DNA from: Ptychodera flava
Taxonomy: Eukaryota; Hemichordata; Enteropneusta; Ptychoderidae
Length of the DNA: 64,000 nucleotides
Reading direction: 5' to 3'
Assembly: GCF_041260155.1 (NCBI RefSeq)
Contig: NC_091932.1
Span: forward strand, 43,764,129 to 43,828,128
The translations under genes and the position numbers were made by a program. The notes beneath the pieces were generated by a model, which worked only from the letters and a program-made list of their open reading frames with translations, was not told the DNA's origin and did not search any database. Within the stretch, counting starts at the first letter, position 1. The number at the start of each line of letters is the position of its first letter. This document shows positions 22,459 through 32,900 of this stretch, piece by piece.

Positions 22459-25400
22459 CTGATGGCGCTGTTCAAATGATAGAGATGAAAATCTAAACTG
22501 TAAATGTACATCAAATGATATTTCCACCATATACAATACAAAAGTATCACAAAAAATCAAACCAACACGGTACTGTATAAATTTGTCTTCATTCAATAAT
22601 ATTTTGTTAGCTTTCTCTCTCTTTCTCTAAATTTTCTCTATGACAAGAAACATGTTCTGATTTTCAGCACTGATGATTAAACAATTGATGAAACTGACAA
22701 AGCACATTTAATGTACATACATTATAACTTGCATGATCATCGTCCCTCAGCTAGCAAATCTCACTTCAACTCTGAATCCTGACAGTCCCTCAGCTAGCAA
22801 ATTTCACTTCAAGTCTGAATCCTGACAGTCCCTCAGCTAGCAAATCTCACTTCAACTCTGAATCCAGACAGTCCCTCAGCTAGCAAATTTCACTTCAACT
22901 CTGAATCCTGACAGTCCCTCAGCTAGCAAATTTCACTTCAACTCTGAATCCTGACAGTCCCTCAGCTACCAAGTTTCACTTCAACTCTGAATCCTGACAG
23001 TCCCTCAGCTAGCAAATTTCACTTTTACTCTGAATCCTGACAGTCCCTCAGCTAGCAAATCTCACTTCAACTCTGAATCCTGACAGTCCCTCAGCTAGCA
23101 AATTTCACTTCAACTCTGAATCCTGACAGTCCCTCAGCTAGCAAATTTCACTTCAACTCTGAATCCTGACAGTCCCTCAGCTACCAAGTTTCACTTCAAC
23201 TCTGAATCCTGACAGTCCCTCAGCTAGCAAATCTCACTTCAAGTCTGGATTCTGACAGTCCCTCAGCTAGCAAATCATACTTCAACTCTGAATCCTGACA
23301 GTCCAGCAGCTAGCAAATTTCACTTCAACTCTGAATCCTGACAGTCCCTCAGCTAGCAAATTTCACTTCAACTCTGAATCCTGACAGTCCCTCAGCTAGC
23401 AAATTTCACTTCAACTCTGAATCCTGACAGTCCCTCAGCTAGCAAATTTCACTTTTACTCTGAATCCAGACAGTCCCTCAGCTAACAAATCTCACTTCAA
23501 CTCTGAATCCTGACAGTCCCTCAGCTACCAAGTTTCACTTCAACTCTGAATCCTGACAGTCCCTCAGCTACCAAGTTTCACTTCAACTCTGAATCCAGAC
23601 AGTCCCTCAGCTAGCAAATCTCACTTCAACTCTGAATCCTGACAGTCCCTCAGCTAGCAAATTTCACTTTTACTCTGAATCCAGACAGTCCCTCAGCTAG
23701 CAAATTTCACTTCAACTCTGAATCCTGACAGTCCCTCAGCTAGCAAATTTCACTTTTACTCTGAATCCAGACAGTCCCTCAGCTAGCAAATTTCACTTCA
23801 ACTCTGAATCCTGACAGTCCCTCAGCTAGCAAATTTCACTTCAACTCTGAATCCTGACAGTCCCTCAGCTACCAAGTTCCACTTCAACTCTGAATCCTGA
23901 CAGTCCCTCAGCTAGCAAATTTCACTTCAACTCTGAATCCTGACAGTCCCTCAGCTAGCAAATCTCACTTCAACTCTGAATCCTGACAGTCCCTCAGCTA
24001 GCAAATTTCACTTCAACTCTGAATCCTGACAGTCCCTCAGCTAGCAAATTTCACTTTTACTCTGAATCCAGACAGTCCCTCAGCTAACAAATCTCACTTC
24101 AACTCTGAATCCTGACAGTCCCTCAGCTGGCAAATTTCACTTAAACTCTGAATCCTGACAGTCCCTCAGCTAGCAAATTTCACTTTTACTCTGAATCCAG
24201 ACAGTCCCTCAGCTAGCAAATTTCACTTCAACTCTGAATCCAGACAGTCCCTCAGCTACCAAGTTTCACTTCAACTCTGAATCCTGACAGTCCCTCAGCT
24301 AGCAAATTTCACTTCAACTCTGAATCCTGACAGTCCCTCAGCTAGCAAATTTCACTTCAACTCTGAATCCTGACAGTCCCTCAGCTAGCAAATTTCACTT
24401 TTACTCTGAATCCAGACAGTCCCTCAGCTAGCAAATTTCACTTCAACTCTGAATCCTGACAGTCCCTCAGCTACCAAGTTTCACTTCAACTCTGAATCCT
24501 GACAGTCCCTCAGCTAGCAAATCTCACTTCAAGTCTGGATTCTGACAGTCCCTCAGCTAGCAAATTTCACTTCAAGTCTGAATCCTGACAGTCCTACAGT
24601 TAGCAAATTTCACTTCAACTCTGAATCCTGACGCAAACTATTCTTACCTGTAATAGTTATACTACCAGTTGAAAATATTTTGAGTGTGGCCTTGGGTGAC
24701 CTGATTTTGTACGTCACTGCAGGGTGAAGCTCAGGTTCATAGCTAAGGTACAAAGAGAGAAGGAAAGATATCTTAACATGTCTGAAAAGCAGAATCACCA
24801 GGAACATTCAACTTGAATCAAACTACCAGCATAGTTCATTAACCCTTGGAGTGCCAAAGTCAATTTTTGTTACCCTTATAAAAATATACCTTTGTCAATT
24901 TTTGTCAGATTTTTGCCAAAATTTTGATGAAAAACTGTAGTCAGTGAAATGTGATGTCCTTTTTGTTCAAAATTATCAAAAAATTACAGGAAAATTCATA
25001 AAAATGGTAAAATGTTGCACTAAAATTTTGGTGGGAAAAATTACGGCTCTCAAAGGGTTAAAGGTAAACTAAGTGGTAATTTTACACAGTCAGAAATATG
25101 CAGTACAATTCATTTTTGGTAGAAATATGCTTTTTGTTTCATTTTAACCCTTTCACCACTGTGGTTTGGCCCAATCCCATTGTTATCAATGGTGGTAGTG
25201 GACCTGTTTACAGGGAATTGGGGGTGAACAGGTTAAAAATGCTTTCTGTGAAGACTTGCAAAATATCTGACCTTGCTTGGTGAGGATGTTGCTTTGAGAA
25301 GAGTCCTATCCTGATTCCAAATGGCATGGAGCACGTACCAAGGACATTGACAACGCGGAAGTTAGCAAACCTTACCTGAAATGAAAAACAAAGTACACAC

Positions 25401-28400
25401 GTGTTAATACTGATTTGATCATGCATGGTGAAACGTAGATTGAATGAATCGTTGTTGATGACATAGTCCCTGTAGTATCAACTGTTTTTTGACACTGTTG
25501 ATCCCTGTATCAGGGTATGGATTGTAATTCAGCAATCATTGTTAAATGGAGTTGTCCTACAGTATTTATGCAATGGCTCAATATGTGAGAAATTTCACAT
25601 GAGAGACGACTGCAATATTTCTTTCTACAATGGATTGGATTGGTTTAAAGTTTTATTTTGATGTTTGTTTTTCAGTTGAAGGTCAATATCAGTCAATAAC
25701 AATGTTTATTTAACGCTACATGTACCATTGAAATCTACCGATGTAACATTATACTGCCTTACTTAGTTTTACATGTGTATTGATCATGGCACCCCATTTC
25801 CTATAATGGGACAGGAGGCTCAATAGGGCCCACACAGTGGCCCCCTGTTTTGACAGCCTAGATTGAACACTGCACAAGATGTGGTGGTCCCAACCACAAG
25901 TAAAGTTTTCTTTATAATTTAATAGGACAGCCCTGTGCATACTAAATTTACCTGTGGATGGTGACCATCATTGATGTAGTTAAATACACATTATTTCAAC
26001 TTGTCAATATTGACTGATATCTTTTTTCAACATCAAGTCAGTCAGATTTGAGAAAGCACATTTATTGATACAGACAGCAGATTACATGACAAGTTAAATG
26101 TTGGCATCATCCTAATCCTCAGCGTCAGGGGTCAGGCGAAAAGATCCTGAGTATGGTACACTACAGCATCAAGTTCACTGGTGTCAAATCTGACTGTTAC
26201 CGACTGTGTCAAACGGAATAATTACCAAACTATACACTTCAAGCAATCATAAGAAATGTACTGGCTTGGGGTGATAAAACCCAGACACAGACGTAACAAA
26301 TATAGAATAATAATATTTTTCTGGAATTGTAAAAGTGTGCATGACAGCAGTCCACAATTTTCTTTGAATGTGTGTGTCATTTTAAAGGAATATTTTGAAG
26401 TGTGAAATCAACCTATTAATATTACTATGTCGGTGACCTAGGAAAGATAGTCAGTTCCATTTGATTATGAATTTTAATGAGTATGAATATCAATGAGCCC
26501 TTGCCCAACACTCAAAGAAGTCTGGTGACATTGCTGCCCTCAGTGGCTGACAAGGACACATTTCAAAAGCATCTTACTTACCCTAAATCCTAAGTTTTGT
26601 AATGATCTGGCGATACGTTTGGCAGCTCTTTTTGCATCTTCTTCGCTACCAAACCAAATAAACAATAAAATAAAGAGGTTACTATAGAATTCCATGGTCC
26701 TTATCAAGCATTCAAAGATTTATCACATTGAAATTTATTAAGCTATGCATTCTGTTGTCACGATATGAAATCTTGTATCTTGGTTAAATCATGAAGCAGA
26801 CAAAAGTCATTAAGCTTAACTATTCTATTAGAAGAATGTGCCACAGGGGTAGATATTCGGACTCTCACACTTTTACAATATTTTATTGGCTTACTACTTG
26901 TTGCAGATGTTGACACAGTATGTACACTGGGTCAGCACATGGTTTTATTATCATTTCTATTTTATTTCCTGTCAATATCAAGCAACATGGTAATATAGGT
27001 ATGTAATATTATCACATCATCCCTTGCATCTAAGTACCATCCTTTCAACGGCCTGATATCACCATAAACATGTCTTGATGGCAATTTCTCCATTCACCAA
27101 ATTATGTGTGATGTAGTATACTGGTTAAAGGTATACTGTCACCTGTTCCAATTTTGCCACAATTACCATGGAAAGAGAAAATTTAACCAATCATAGATTT
27201 AAGCGGGTGGCCACTTTTAAAAAACAGCGCCCTCATATGGGCATTTTGAATACCAAGGAACGTCCCTTTGACCATATACGGGCATATTTAGATTGCAGGT
27301 GACTGTACCGGTATACCTTTAACCAATATCAAGATAACTTCTTGGCTGCAGGGGATAATGTTTGGTACATACCTGGTACATCCTGCACATGTAATTTTCC
27401 CTGATGACCAGATTGTAGCTGTACAATAGGGATTGCGAATTCTCATCATAACTTTCTGTGGAGAGGATTGGGCAGAAATGAAGAAATCACTTGTTACATT
27501 GAAATAACACAAGAAGTCACATTTTAGCATGGCTTACAGTCCATGAAAATCCACGTGTTTGAAAAAAAATCGACTCATGAAAGAGATACGTGAGGTACAT
27601 ACGTAACCAACGTAATCATAAGATTGAAAAGAATTTAAACCAAATGAGACACAGCAAAATACACATTTTCATGAACATTGCAAAATTATTTACCAATTGT
27701 AGAACAGTTTGTGAAGTTTGCTACAAAATTTCCATCTGTGATGCCATGAGCCAGTTCAAATTACAGTATCAACGAGGTCATACGGTTTTCTGCCTGTCAC
27801 AGCACAGCGGAGAATGGTCTGCTTGATACCCGTGGTCAGTTGTGACTACCATTTTGCAAAGTTGGTAGTCTCTGCTGAGAAATTGTTAGTCAGTTGACAC
27901 CAGACTACCGCTAATTTCGAGCCATGAAACCATTTAGATTTCGGTGCTTATGATTTTAGAGTTTGAGTTGCAGATTGACCACCAGACTGAAGAAATTTTT
28001 ATGCAATATGAGGGTTACTAATAGCATGATTAGAACACAAGAGATATTATCAAACAGATCATGACAAGCTAGCAAGTAACATGAGAAAGCAAGTGAACTT
28101 GGAGGTGTGACTGCTACAAAATACCTAAAGTTTTCAAAATTTCTGTTCTTGGAAACATTACTTGATACATGTCCAAGTAGATATATTGCAAAGTTAACAT
28201 GTCTAAGAGAGGAATAAAATAAATACTAGTAGTCAGACCAGAATTTAAGTGGACTGCTCTTTCAATGTAACGGCATATTTACACGATTTCAAGATTTTGA
28301 AGTTACAGCTCAGCACAACCCTTGTTTCAGAAATCACAATTTATCTATCCACCCTTTGCACTGATTTGCTATGAGCAGAATACTGAAACAGAACATAGCT

Positions 28401-29185
28401 CTGGAAGTGTAATCTGTAGCTTGGCTTCTTTTCAGGCAAGTATGACACATACTCTCCATACATTCTCTGAAAATTGATGTTTGTTTCTCAGTTGAAGGTA
28501 AATATCAGTCAATAACAATGTTTATTTAACGCTACCATTGAAATCTACCGATGTAACATTATACTGCCTTACTTAAGTCACTTGGGAGTTTCTACTCGGA
28601 GTGAAACTGTTATGATTCCTCAAGTCAGAGTGTAACTGGACAAAAACGAAGAAGGCAATGAATGCGTGTTCTACCAAACAAACAAAACCATTCAAATTAC
28701 CGTTGTCAGGATCTTGTTCATATAACAATAATTTCACCAATGAAAGTGATGAAGTCAGAAAGTGGAGAAAGCCACCGTTATCAAACTAAAGATTTTAGTA
28801 CAAAAAGGCAACAAATCTCGTAAACTTTGACTATACCGACTTAATATAAAGACGGCATAACCAGTGAAAGCATTGAGATTATTTCGGCATTATGAATTTT
28901 AATCAGAGTAAATACAGAATTTCCAACACCTACCCCGGAGTCTCTCCTGTATTCCACGTTCACACCTTCCATTCCAATTCGTTTTAAATTCAGGTGACAT
29001 CTCGTACTAAAAGTACAAACGACATTGTTTATAAAAACGTCCACGCTATCGTTATTATCATCTCTGTCTACTTCATTTGCATTCGGCTGGGTCACATTTT
29101 CCGGTACCACAATATCAGGAACAGTCTCAACACTCGCAGAGTTCCCTTTGTTTTCAGTCCCAAGAATCACGTCAGCGGATGCCAT
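22355..29185 (-). CDS. TBPL1: TBP-like factor (TBPL1 / TRF2), complete, six coding exons
   Basis: The spliced product is 233 aa. Residues from about 50 to 215 match the saddle-shaped TBP core as found in TBPL1/TRF2: VFINNVVCTFSTRCHLNLKR, CTATIWSSGKITCAG, FRVVNVLGTCSMPFGIRI, and SYEPELHPAVTYKI followed by IFSTGSITIT. These are the TBPL1 forms, not those of TBP. Family knowledge: TBPL1 is nuclear, binds TFIIA/TFIIB, does not bind the classical TATA box, and serves TATA-less promoters in development and the germ line. The N-terminal 48 residues before the core are acidic and longer than in vertebrate TBPL1 (186 aa). All junctions keep phase (0, 2, 0, 2, 1). At the last junction the vertebrate TGPN becomes TVEN. 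The start chosen is ATG at 29183-29185 (MASADVIL); the frame stays open upstream, so an earlier start is possible but less likely. The gene is head-to-head with geminin. Confidence 0.95.
22742..24633. repeat. 43-bp minisatellite, about 44 copies, in the last TBPL1 intron
   Basis: The unit is CTCAGCTAGCAAATTTCACT, then TCAACTCTGAATCCTGACAG and TCC. Distinct variants recur: one with CACTTTTACTCTGAATCCAG, one with CTACCAAGTTTC, and one with AAGTCTGGATTCTG. The same variant strings return at widely spaced places, a sign of block duplications (higher-order structure). The array fills about 1.9 kb of a 2.2-kb intron. Units touch each other with no unique spacers. Confidence 0.97.
24648..24742 (-). 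CDS. TBPL1: TBPL1 coding exon 5
   Basis: It encodes (S)YEPELHPAVTYKIRSPKAT followed by LKIFSTGSITIT. The donor is GTAAGA and exit is phase 1. The minisatellite of the next intron ends only about 15 bp from this donor. Confidence 0.95.
24839..25061 (+). mobile_element. TTAA-flanked MITE, family C (copy 1)
   Basis: It starts TTAACCCTTGGAG and ends CTCAAAGGGTTAA, 223 bp, with no frame. A second copy in the opposite orientation at 56343-56564 shares the CCGCCAAAATTTTAGT-like end. It lies in TBPL1 intron 4. Confidence 0.85.
25144..25236. mobile_element. Short TTAA-flanked MITE, family D
   Basis: A 93-bp element reads TTAACCCTTTCACCACTGTG to GGGGTGAACAGGTTAA with imperfect inverted ends. A similar stretch, TTTCACCACCATGGTTTGGC, occurs at 31974-31993 within geminin, so the family has at least one more copy or fragment in this window. 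Confidence 0.75.
25272..25375 (-). CDS. TBPL1: TBPL1 coding exon 4
   Basis: It follows CATTTCAG and encodes VRFANFRVVNVLGTCSMPFG followed by IRIGLFSKQHPHQA, then a split Ser codon before GTCAGA. This is the start of the second TBP repeat. Confidence 0.95.
25656..25765. repeat. Dispersed duplicate, copy 1 (TBPL1 intron 3)
   Basis: About 105 bp, from GATGTTTGTTTTTCAGTTGA to ACTGCCTTACTTA, is repeated nearly unchanged in the same orientation at 28478-28576. The main difference is a 6-bp CATGTA insertion here. Confidence 0.85.
26582..26645 (-). CDS. TBPL1: TBPL1 coding exon 3
   Basis: It enters by completing a Ser codon and encodes EEDAKRAAKRIARSLQNLGF plus R, the helix that ends the first TBP repeat. 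The donor is GTAAGT. At 64 bp it is too short to stand out as an open frame, but it fits vertebrate TBPL1 residue for residue in register. Confidence 0.93.
26833..26890. mobile_element. Fragment of MITE family E
   Basis: GTAGATATTCGGACTCTCAC and its flanks resemble the left end of the element at 57520-57876. Only the end is recognisable. Confidence 0.45.
27125..27322 (-). mobile_element. TTAA-flanked MITE, family A (copy 2)
   Basis: A 198-bp element runs from TTAAAGGTATAC to GTATACCTTTAA, inverted relative to the copy at 1216-1397. It ends 50 bp from the donor of TBPL1 exon 2, inside intron 2. Confidence 0.85.
27373..27455 (-). CDS. TBPL1: TBPL1 coding exon 2
   Basis: The acceptor is CTCTCCACAG and the donor GTATGT. 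It encodes KVMMRIRNPYCTATIWSSGK followed by ITCAGCT and leaves in phase 2. TATIWSSGKI is the conserved heart of the first TBP repeat. Confidence 0.95.
28478..28576. repeat. Dispersed duplicate, copy 2 (TBPL1 intron 1)
   Basis: This is the same sequence as 25656-25765, in direct orientation 2.8 kb away. Confidence 0.85.
28934..29185 (-). CDS. TBPL1: TBPL1 coding exon 1
   Basis: It encodes 84 residues, from MASADVIL through the acidic N-terminal extension to the first core strand and ends RDSG before GTAGGT (phase 0). This is the TBPL1-diagnostic exon, with the NVVCTFSTRCHLNLKRIGME motif. Confidence 0.93.
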
Positions 29186-29569
29186 TACGGCCTCGATATC
29201 GTAGTACTCACAAAAATACGGGAGAAAACTTATGTTGCTATGGAGACAATATGATAAGAGTTTTCTCCTCCTGCTCTCCCGACTTCCAAAAAAAGAGGAA
29301 AGTTGCTGAGAAGTGTCCGAGCGTGGTGTTGTTATCCCTCCCTTCTTGGCGGATTTCTCGGGCAAATAAATTCCTGTGCCGAAGTGGTATTTCCACTGGT
29401 CAGTGGGTGCTGTCAGTTGGTAACTTTGCACCAAAACAATTAAGTCGTTTGCAGAGAAGGAGACAAAACAATCAGACAGTTTTTCCGGTCGTTTCTAAAC
29501 GTCAGTCTCATGTACATCGACACATGTGTAGCCAGCCCTCTACGGCGACCTAGCTAACTTGCAGCAAAG

Positions 29570-29581
29570 TGCGCACGCGCT
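29570..29581. promoter_or_regulatory. NRF1-like site
   Basis: TGCGCACGCGCT matches the palindromic NRF1 consensus at all but the last position. It is about 390 bp upstream of the TBPL1 ATG and 300 bp upstream of the geminin ATG. Confidence 0.55.
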
Positions 29582-29667
29582 AGTCTTGATGCTGTAAGGT
29601 TTTATAGAACGACGTATATGATTGGCTTGCTGTTTATTTAATGATGAGAATTGAATTATAAATTCTG

Positions 29668-29788
29668 TAATGAATACAATTTTTGTCTCGTCTTTACACT
29701 TTAATATTCAACGAATCAAATATTCAGTGTCTGAAGAAATTGAAAGAAACAGAATGGACCTTTGATTATTTATTTAAAGAAAATATTG
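29668..29788. repeat. Duplicated segment, copy 1 (upstream of geminin exon 1)
   Basis: About 120 bp, with TCTTTACACTTTAATATTCA, ACGAATCAAATATTC and GTGTCTGAAGAAATTGAAAG, is present again at 30483-30602 with only a few differences. The two direct copies bracket geminin exon 1. Confidence 0.9.
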
Positions 29789-29849
29789 AAGTTTGCTTAT
29801 TCAGCTATTGACCAATCAGAAGTAGTATACTGGTTATCGAAATTGATCT

Positions 29850-29861
29850 CCCCCGGGAAAT
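29850..29861. promoter_or_regulatory. E2F-like site upstream of geminin
   Basis: On the - strand this reads TTTCCCGGGGG, close to the E2F core TTTSSCGC. It sits right before the geminin start codon. Motif match only. Confidence 0.4.
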
Positions 29862-29875
29862 TTTAAAGTGCACAA

Positions 29876-29962
29876 ATGGCAGCCCCGTCCACGCATAACC
29901 GTATAACAGCTGAAAAATGCGGCGTTTTCAGAAGACAGAACACTCTTAGACAAGAGTTGAAG
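29876..29962 (+). CDS. GMNN: Geminin coding exon 1
   Basis: It encodes 29 residues from MAAPSTHNRITAEKCG to RRQNTLRQELK, then GTAATA (phase 0). It matches the position and style of the vertebrate N-terminal exon, including a basic RR and an RxxL destruction-box candidate. Confidence 0.82.
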
Positions 29963-32900
29963 GTAATATGGCCGTCAAGAATACATTTGTTTCTGAAAAG
30001 TAACGAGAAGGCTGCAGAATAAGTGAACATTCCTCTAAAAGAATTGTACTGCAGTGACGAATGGACACAGTAGAGAAGAGAAGTTCGAGGCTCGAGGTTT
30101 TGCCTGGGTATTTGGGTCGGACGGCAAAACCAGACCCAAATACTGTCAGACCCAAATACCCAGGCAAAACCTCAAGCTACTGTACTGCAGCTAAGGAGAA
30201 GTCGGCATTTTCTATCTTATGCATTGGTGATTTGAAAAAGGATAATTTTCAGCTAAAAGACGTGTCATATGTACTGCCTAAAGCAAATGTGTATTCATTT
30301 CACCTTTTTTAATTTAGGTGTAAATCTGCCCACCTGATCCATTAAGCTCAAATATTCCCTTAAAAGTTTGTTACAACAGCTATTCATGTAGCTAAACGAC
30401 ATCGTGGCTTGAGCAACATCAGACCATGGAGGTACCTCCATGATCAGACTCAACAACTTGTTGCAAAATTGTAGGCCCTCTGTAATGAATACCGTTTCTC
30501 TCTTGTCTTTACACTTTAATATTCAACGAATCAAATATTCTGTGTCTGAAGAAATTGAAAGAAAGAGAATGGATCTTTGATTATTCATTTAAAGAAAATA
30601 CAGTGAGTTTTGGTTTTTGCGACCTCGCTCACCAATAGCGCTACAATGCTGATGGCCCTGTAGAGTTCCAAATAAGCGTGTGGCACAGAGCGCGGCGTGT
30701 TGATGTGAAATGCTACATATTTACTGCATTTGGTCATACCAATTTATCACTACTGAAAATTAAACACTGTATGTACACTAACCTCATCATTTATGGGGTT
30801 TGGAATTTGTTCAATCATGTCGATCTTGTCTGAAAACATTTCTGGGAGCTGCCATTACCAACTTCCGGTAATGGCGGCTCCCAGAAACATGGATGTTTTT
30901 GGAACGCAATCGACATGTTTTAACAAATTCCAAACCCCATAAATGACATGGTTAGTGCAGTATAGTGTTTAGTCTTCAGTAGTGATAAATTGGTACGACC
31001 GAATGCAGTAGATATGCAGCATTTCACATCAAAACGGCGCCCTGTGCGATGCTCTTATTTGGAACTCGACAGGGCCAACGGCATTGTAGCACTACTGGTG
31101 AGCGAGGTCGCAAAAACAAACACTCACCGATCCCCCTCACCGTAGAGCTACAATTTTGCAGCTAACTCAATGACATGTTCCAATGACCAACATTTCAAGA
31201 TTCCAGGGAATTTGAGAATCAGTGTCTGGGCAAACCATTCACCAAAATATCTCCTAAAAACAAGCACATTCAATTCATTCCCCCTACCCAAGCACCTTGG
31301 GTCAGTGAAATCATGGCGACACAGAATGACACTAACGCTCCTTGAGCTCAGGTTCATAGAAAATCCTATCTAATCCCCCTCATTTGTCCCATAGTACCTG
31401 AAGTGCCCCTCCTCATGTGGATACATTGAATGGCACTGCGGCATAACATATTGCACTGCTATCTCTTTCAGATCATGCTTAGACATTTATACACCTGTGT
31501 AGTACGTTGGCATGAGAGTCGTTCAGAATCAGAGAAATTACTTCACAAAATGTTCAAATATAACCAAGAATGATTGGAAAGACTTTTGAGCTGTTTGTAC
31601 AACTACATGTATTGGTATTCATTTTTAATGTTCACTTTATGGTTTTCAGTATTTATGTATAATTATTTATTTGTTTGTTTGTTTGTTTTTTACAGGAAAG
31701 TGAATCAGAGTCTAATAACTGCAAAGATTTGAATGAACAAGAGATGTTTGGAAGGATGAAGAGTATGAGTACTATGGGGGGACAAAATAAGATGTTTACA
31801 CCAGCAAGAAAAACTACCAAATCAGTAACAACAGGTCAAAGAAAGTCACTACACCCACTCCAACCACATGCAGGGAGACAGTCTGTCTTAGTTGGCACAC
31901 ATGGCCTTGTCAGATTATGCAATGATGAAAATGTAAGATGGGTTTTTGTTTTAAACTTTTCAAAGACTAACCTTTCACCACCATGGTTTGGCCCAAACCC
32001 CTTGTTATCAATGATGGTTGTGAACAGTGATGAAAATGTAAGATGAGTTTCTGTTTTTAAACTTCTCAAAGGTTAAGTAGTGTTTCTCTATTCTTTTATC
32101 TCTTGAGCAAAAATTTGCATTTCATTATGGACCCAGAGTCTGTCAGTCATGTTTATTATTATCATACTTTGCAACTGAAGAATGAAGCACCGAAAAAATT
32201 TCCTGTTTTTTTTCACATCTGACAGAACATCAAGAAAGGAAAACGCAAATTTGTTGAGTGTGACAATCGACCAAGCAAGCAAGCAAAATCCGATAAGACG
32301 GACAACAATAAAACTTGCAAATTGTCATCAGTTCCAATGATATATGAAGATCCAAGAGAAGACTGTGAAGAAAGAAAGGTTTGTGCATTGAATAATTTAT
32401 TTCAGTTTTACTTTGTATTTGCAAAGCTTACAATCTTTTTCTATCTAATATCAGTTGTTTATTTTTAGGCCCAGGCCCAACTTGATTATTGTCATGCATT
32501 TGTCAATAGCCACCTTGGCTATTGACATGTGCATCGCAATAGCCAAGGTGGCTATTGATTCGCCATGGTTTTCAACAATAATTCTGAGATCTAATATCCA
32601 GAAATGCAATTACTATCTTGACTCTTCATGACTGAGTCCACACTTTTGCCGATAATTTGGTCAATAATCCATACCAACTGTATTCTGTTGTGGGGCAGAA
32701 GAAGCGAAACATGGCCGGGGCTAATGAAAACACGCAACACACATCACCTGGTCATCGTTTGTCATCAGTGATCTTTCCCTCACATACCTTTAAGAGCATT
32801 CGATCTTGTCGGGGGAAAAGTACGATTTGCAAAGTTTTGGGGACTATTCTTTATTACCACTGCCAATCTAGAGTTTTGAACATCACTTCCCAGAGTATAG

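Larger units (their letters stand above)
29186..29875. promoter_or_regulatory. Divergent TBPL1-geminin promoter region
   Basis: Only 690 bp separate the two start codons, so both 5' UTRs and both core promoters must lie here unless far upstream non-coding exons exist. Motifs seen: an NRF1-like TGCGCACGCGCT at 29570-29581, CCAAT in both orientations (29621 as ATTGG; 29812 as CCAATCA), and an E2F-like CCCCGGGAAA at 29851-29860, 16 bp before the geminin ATG. No TATA box is obvious. NRF1 and CCAAT motifs are common in bidirectional promoters, and mammalian geminin is an E2F target. Use of these sites here is an inference. Confidence 0.6.

Noticed and set aside
22742-24633. Regular direct repeat array suggestive of a CRISPR
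   Set aside because: The 43-bp units touch each other with no unique spacers, there are no cas genes, and the locus is inside an intron of an animal gene. It is a minisatellite.
28841-29434. Upstream in-frame start for TBPL1 giving a product about 83 residues longer at the N terminus
   Set aside because: The extra sequence has no similarity to TBPL1 and is rich in residues typical of translated UTR. The ATG at 29183-29185 has an acceptable context and leads directly into an acidic extension before the core.
29077-29553. 158-codon frame on the + strand
   Set aside because: It is antisense to TBPL1 exon 1 and its 5' flank. TBPL1 has strong family similarity on the other strand and this frame has none.
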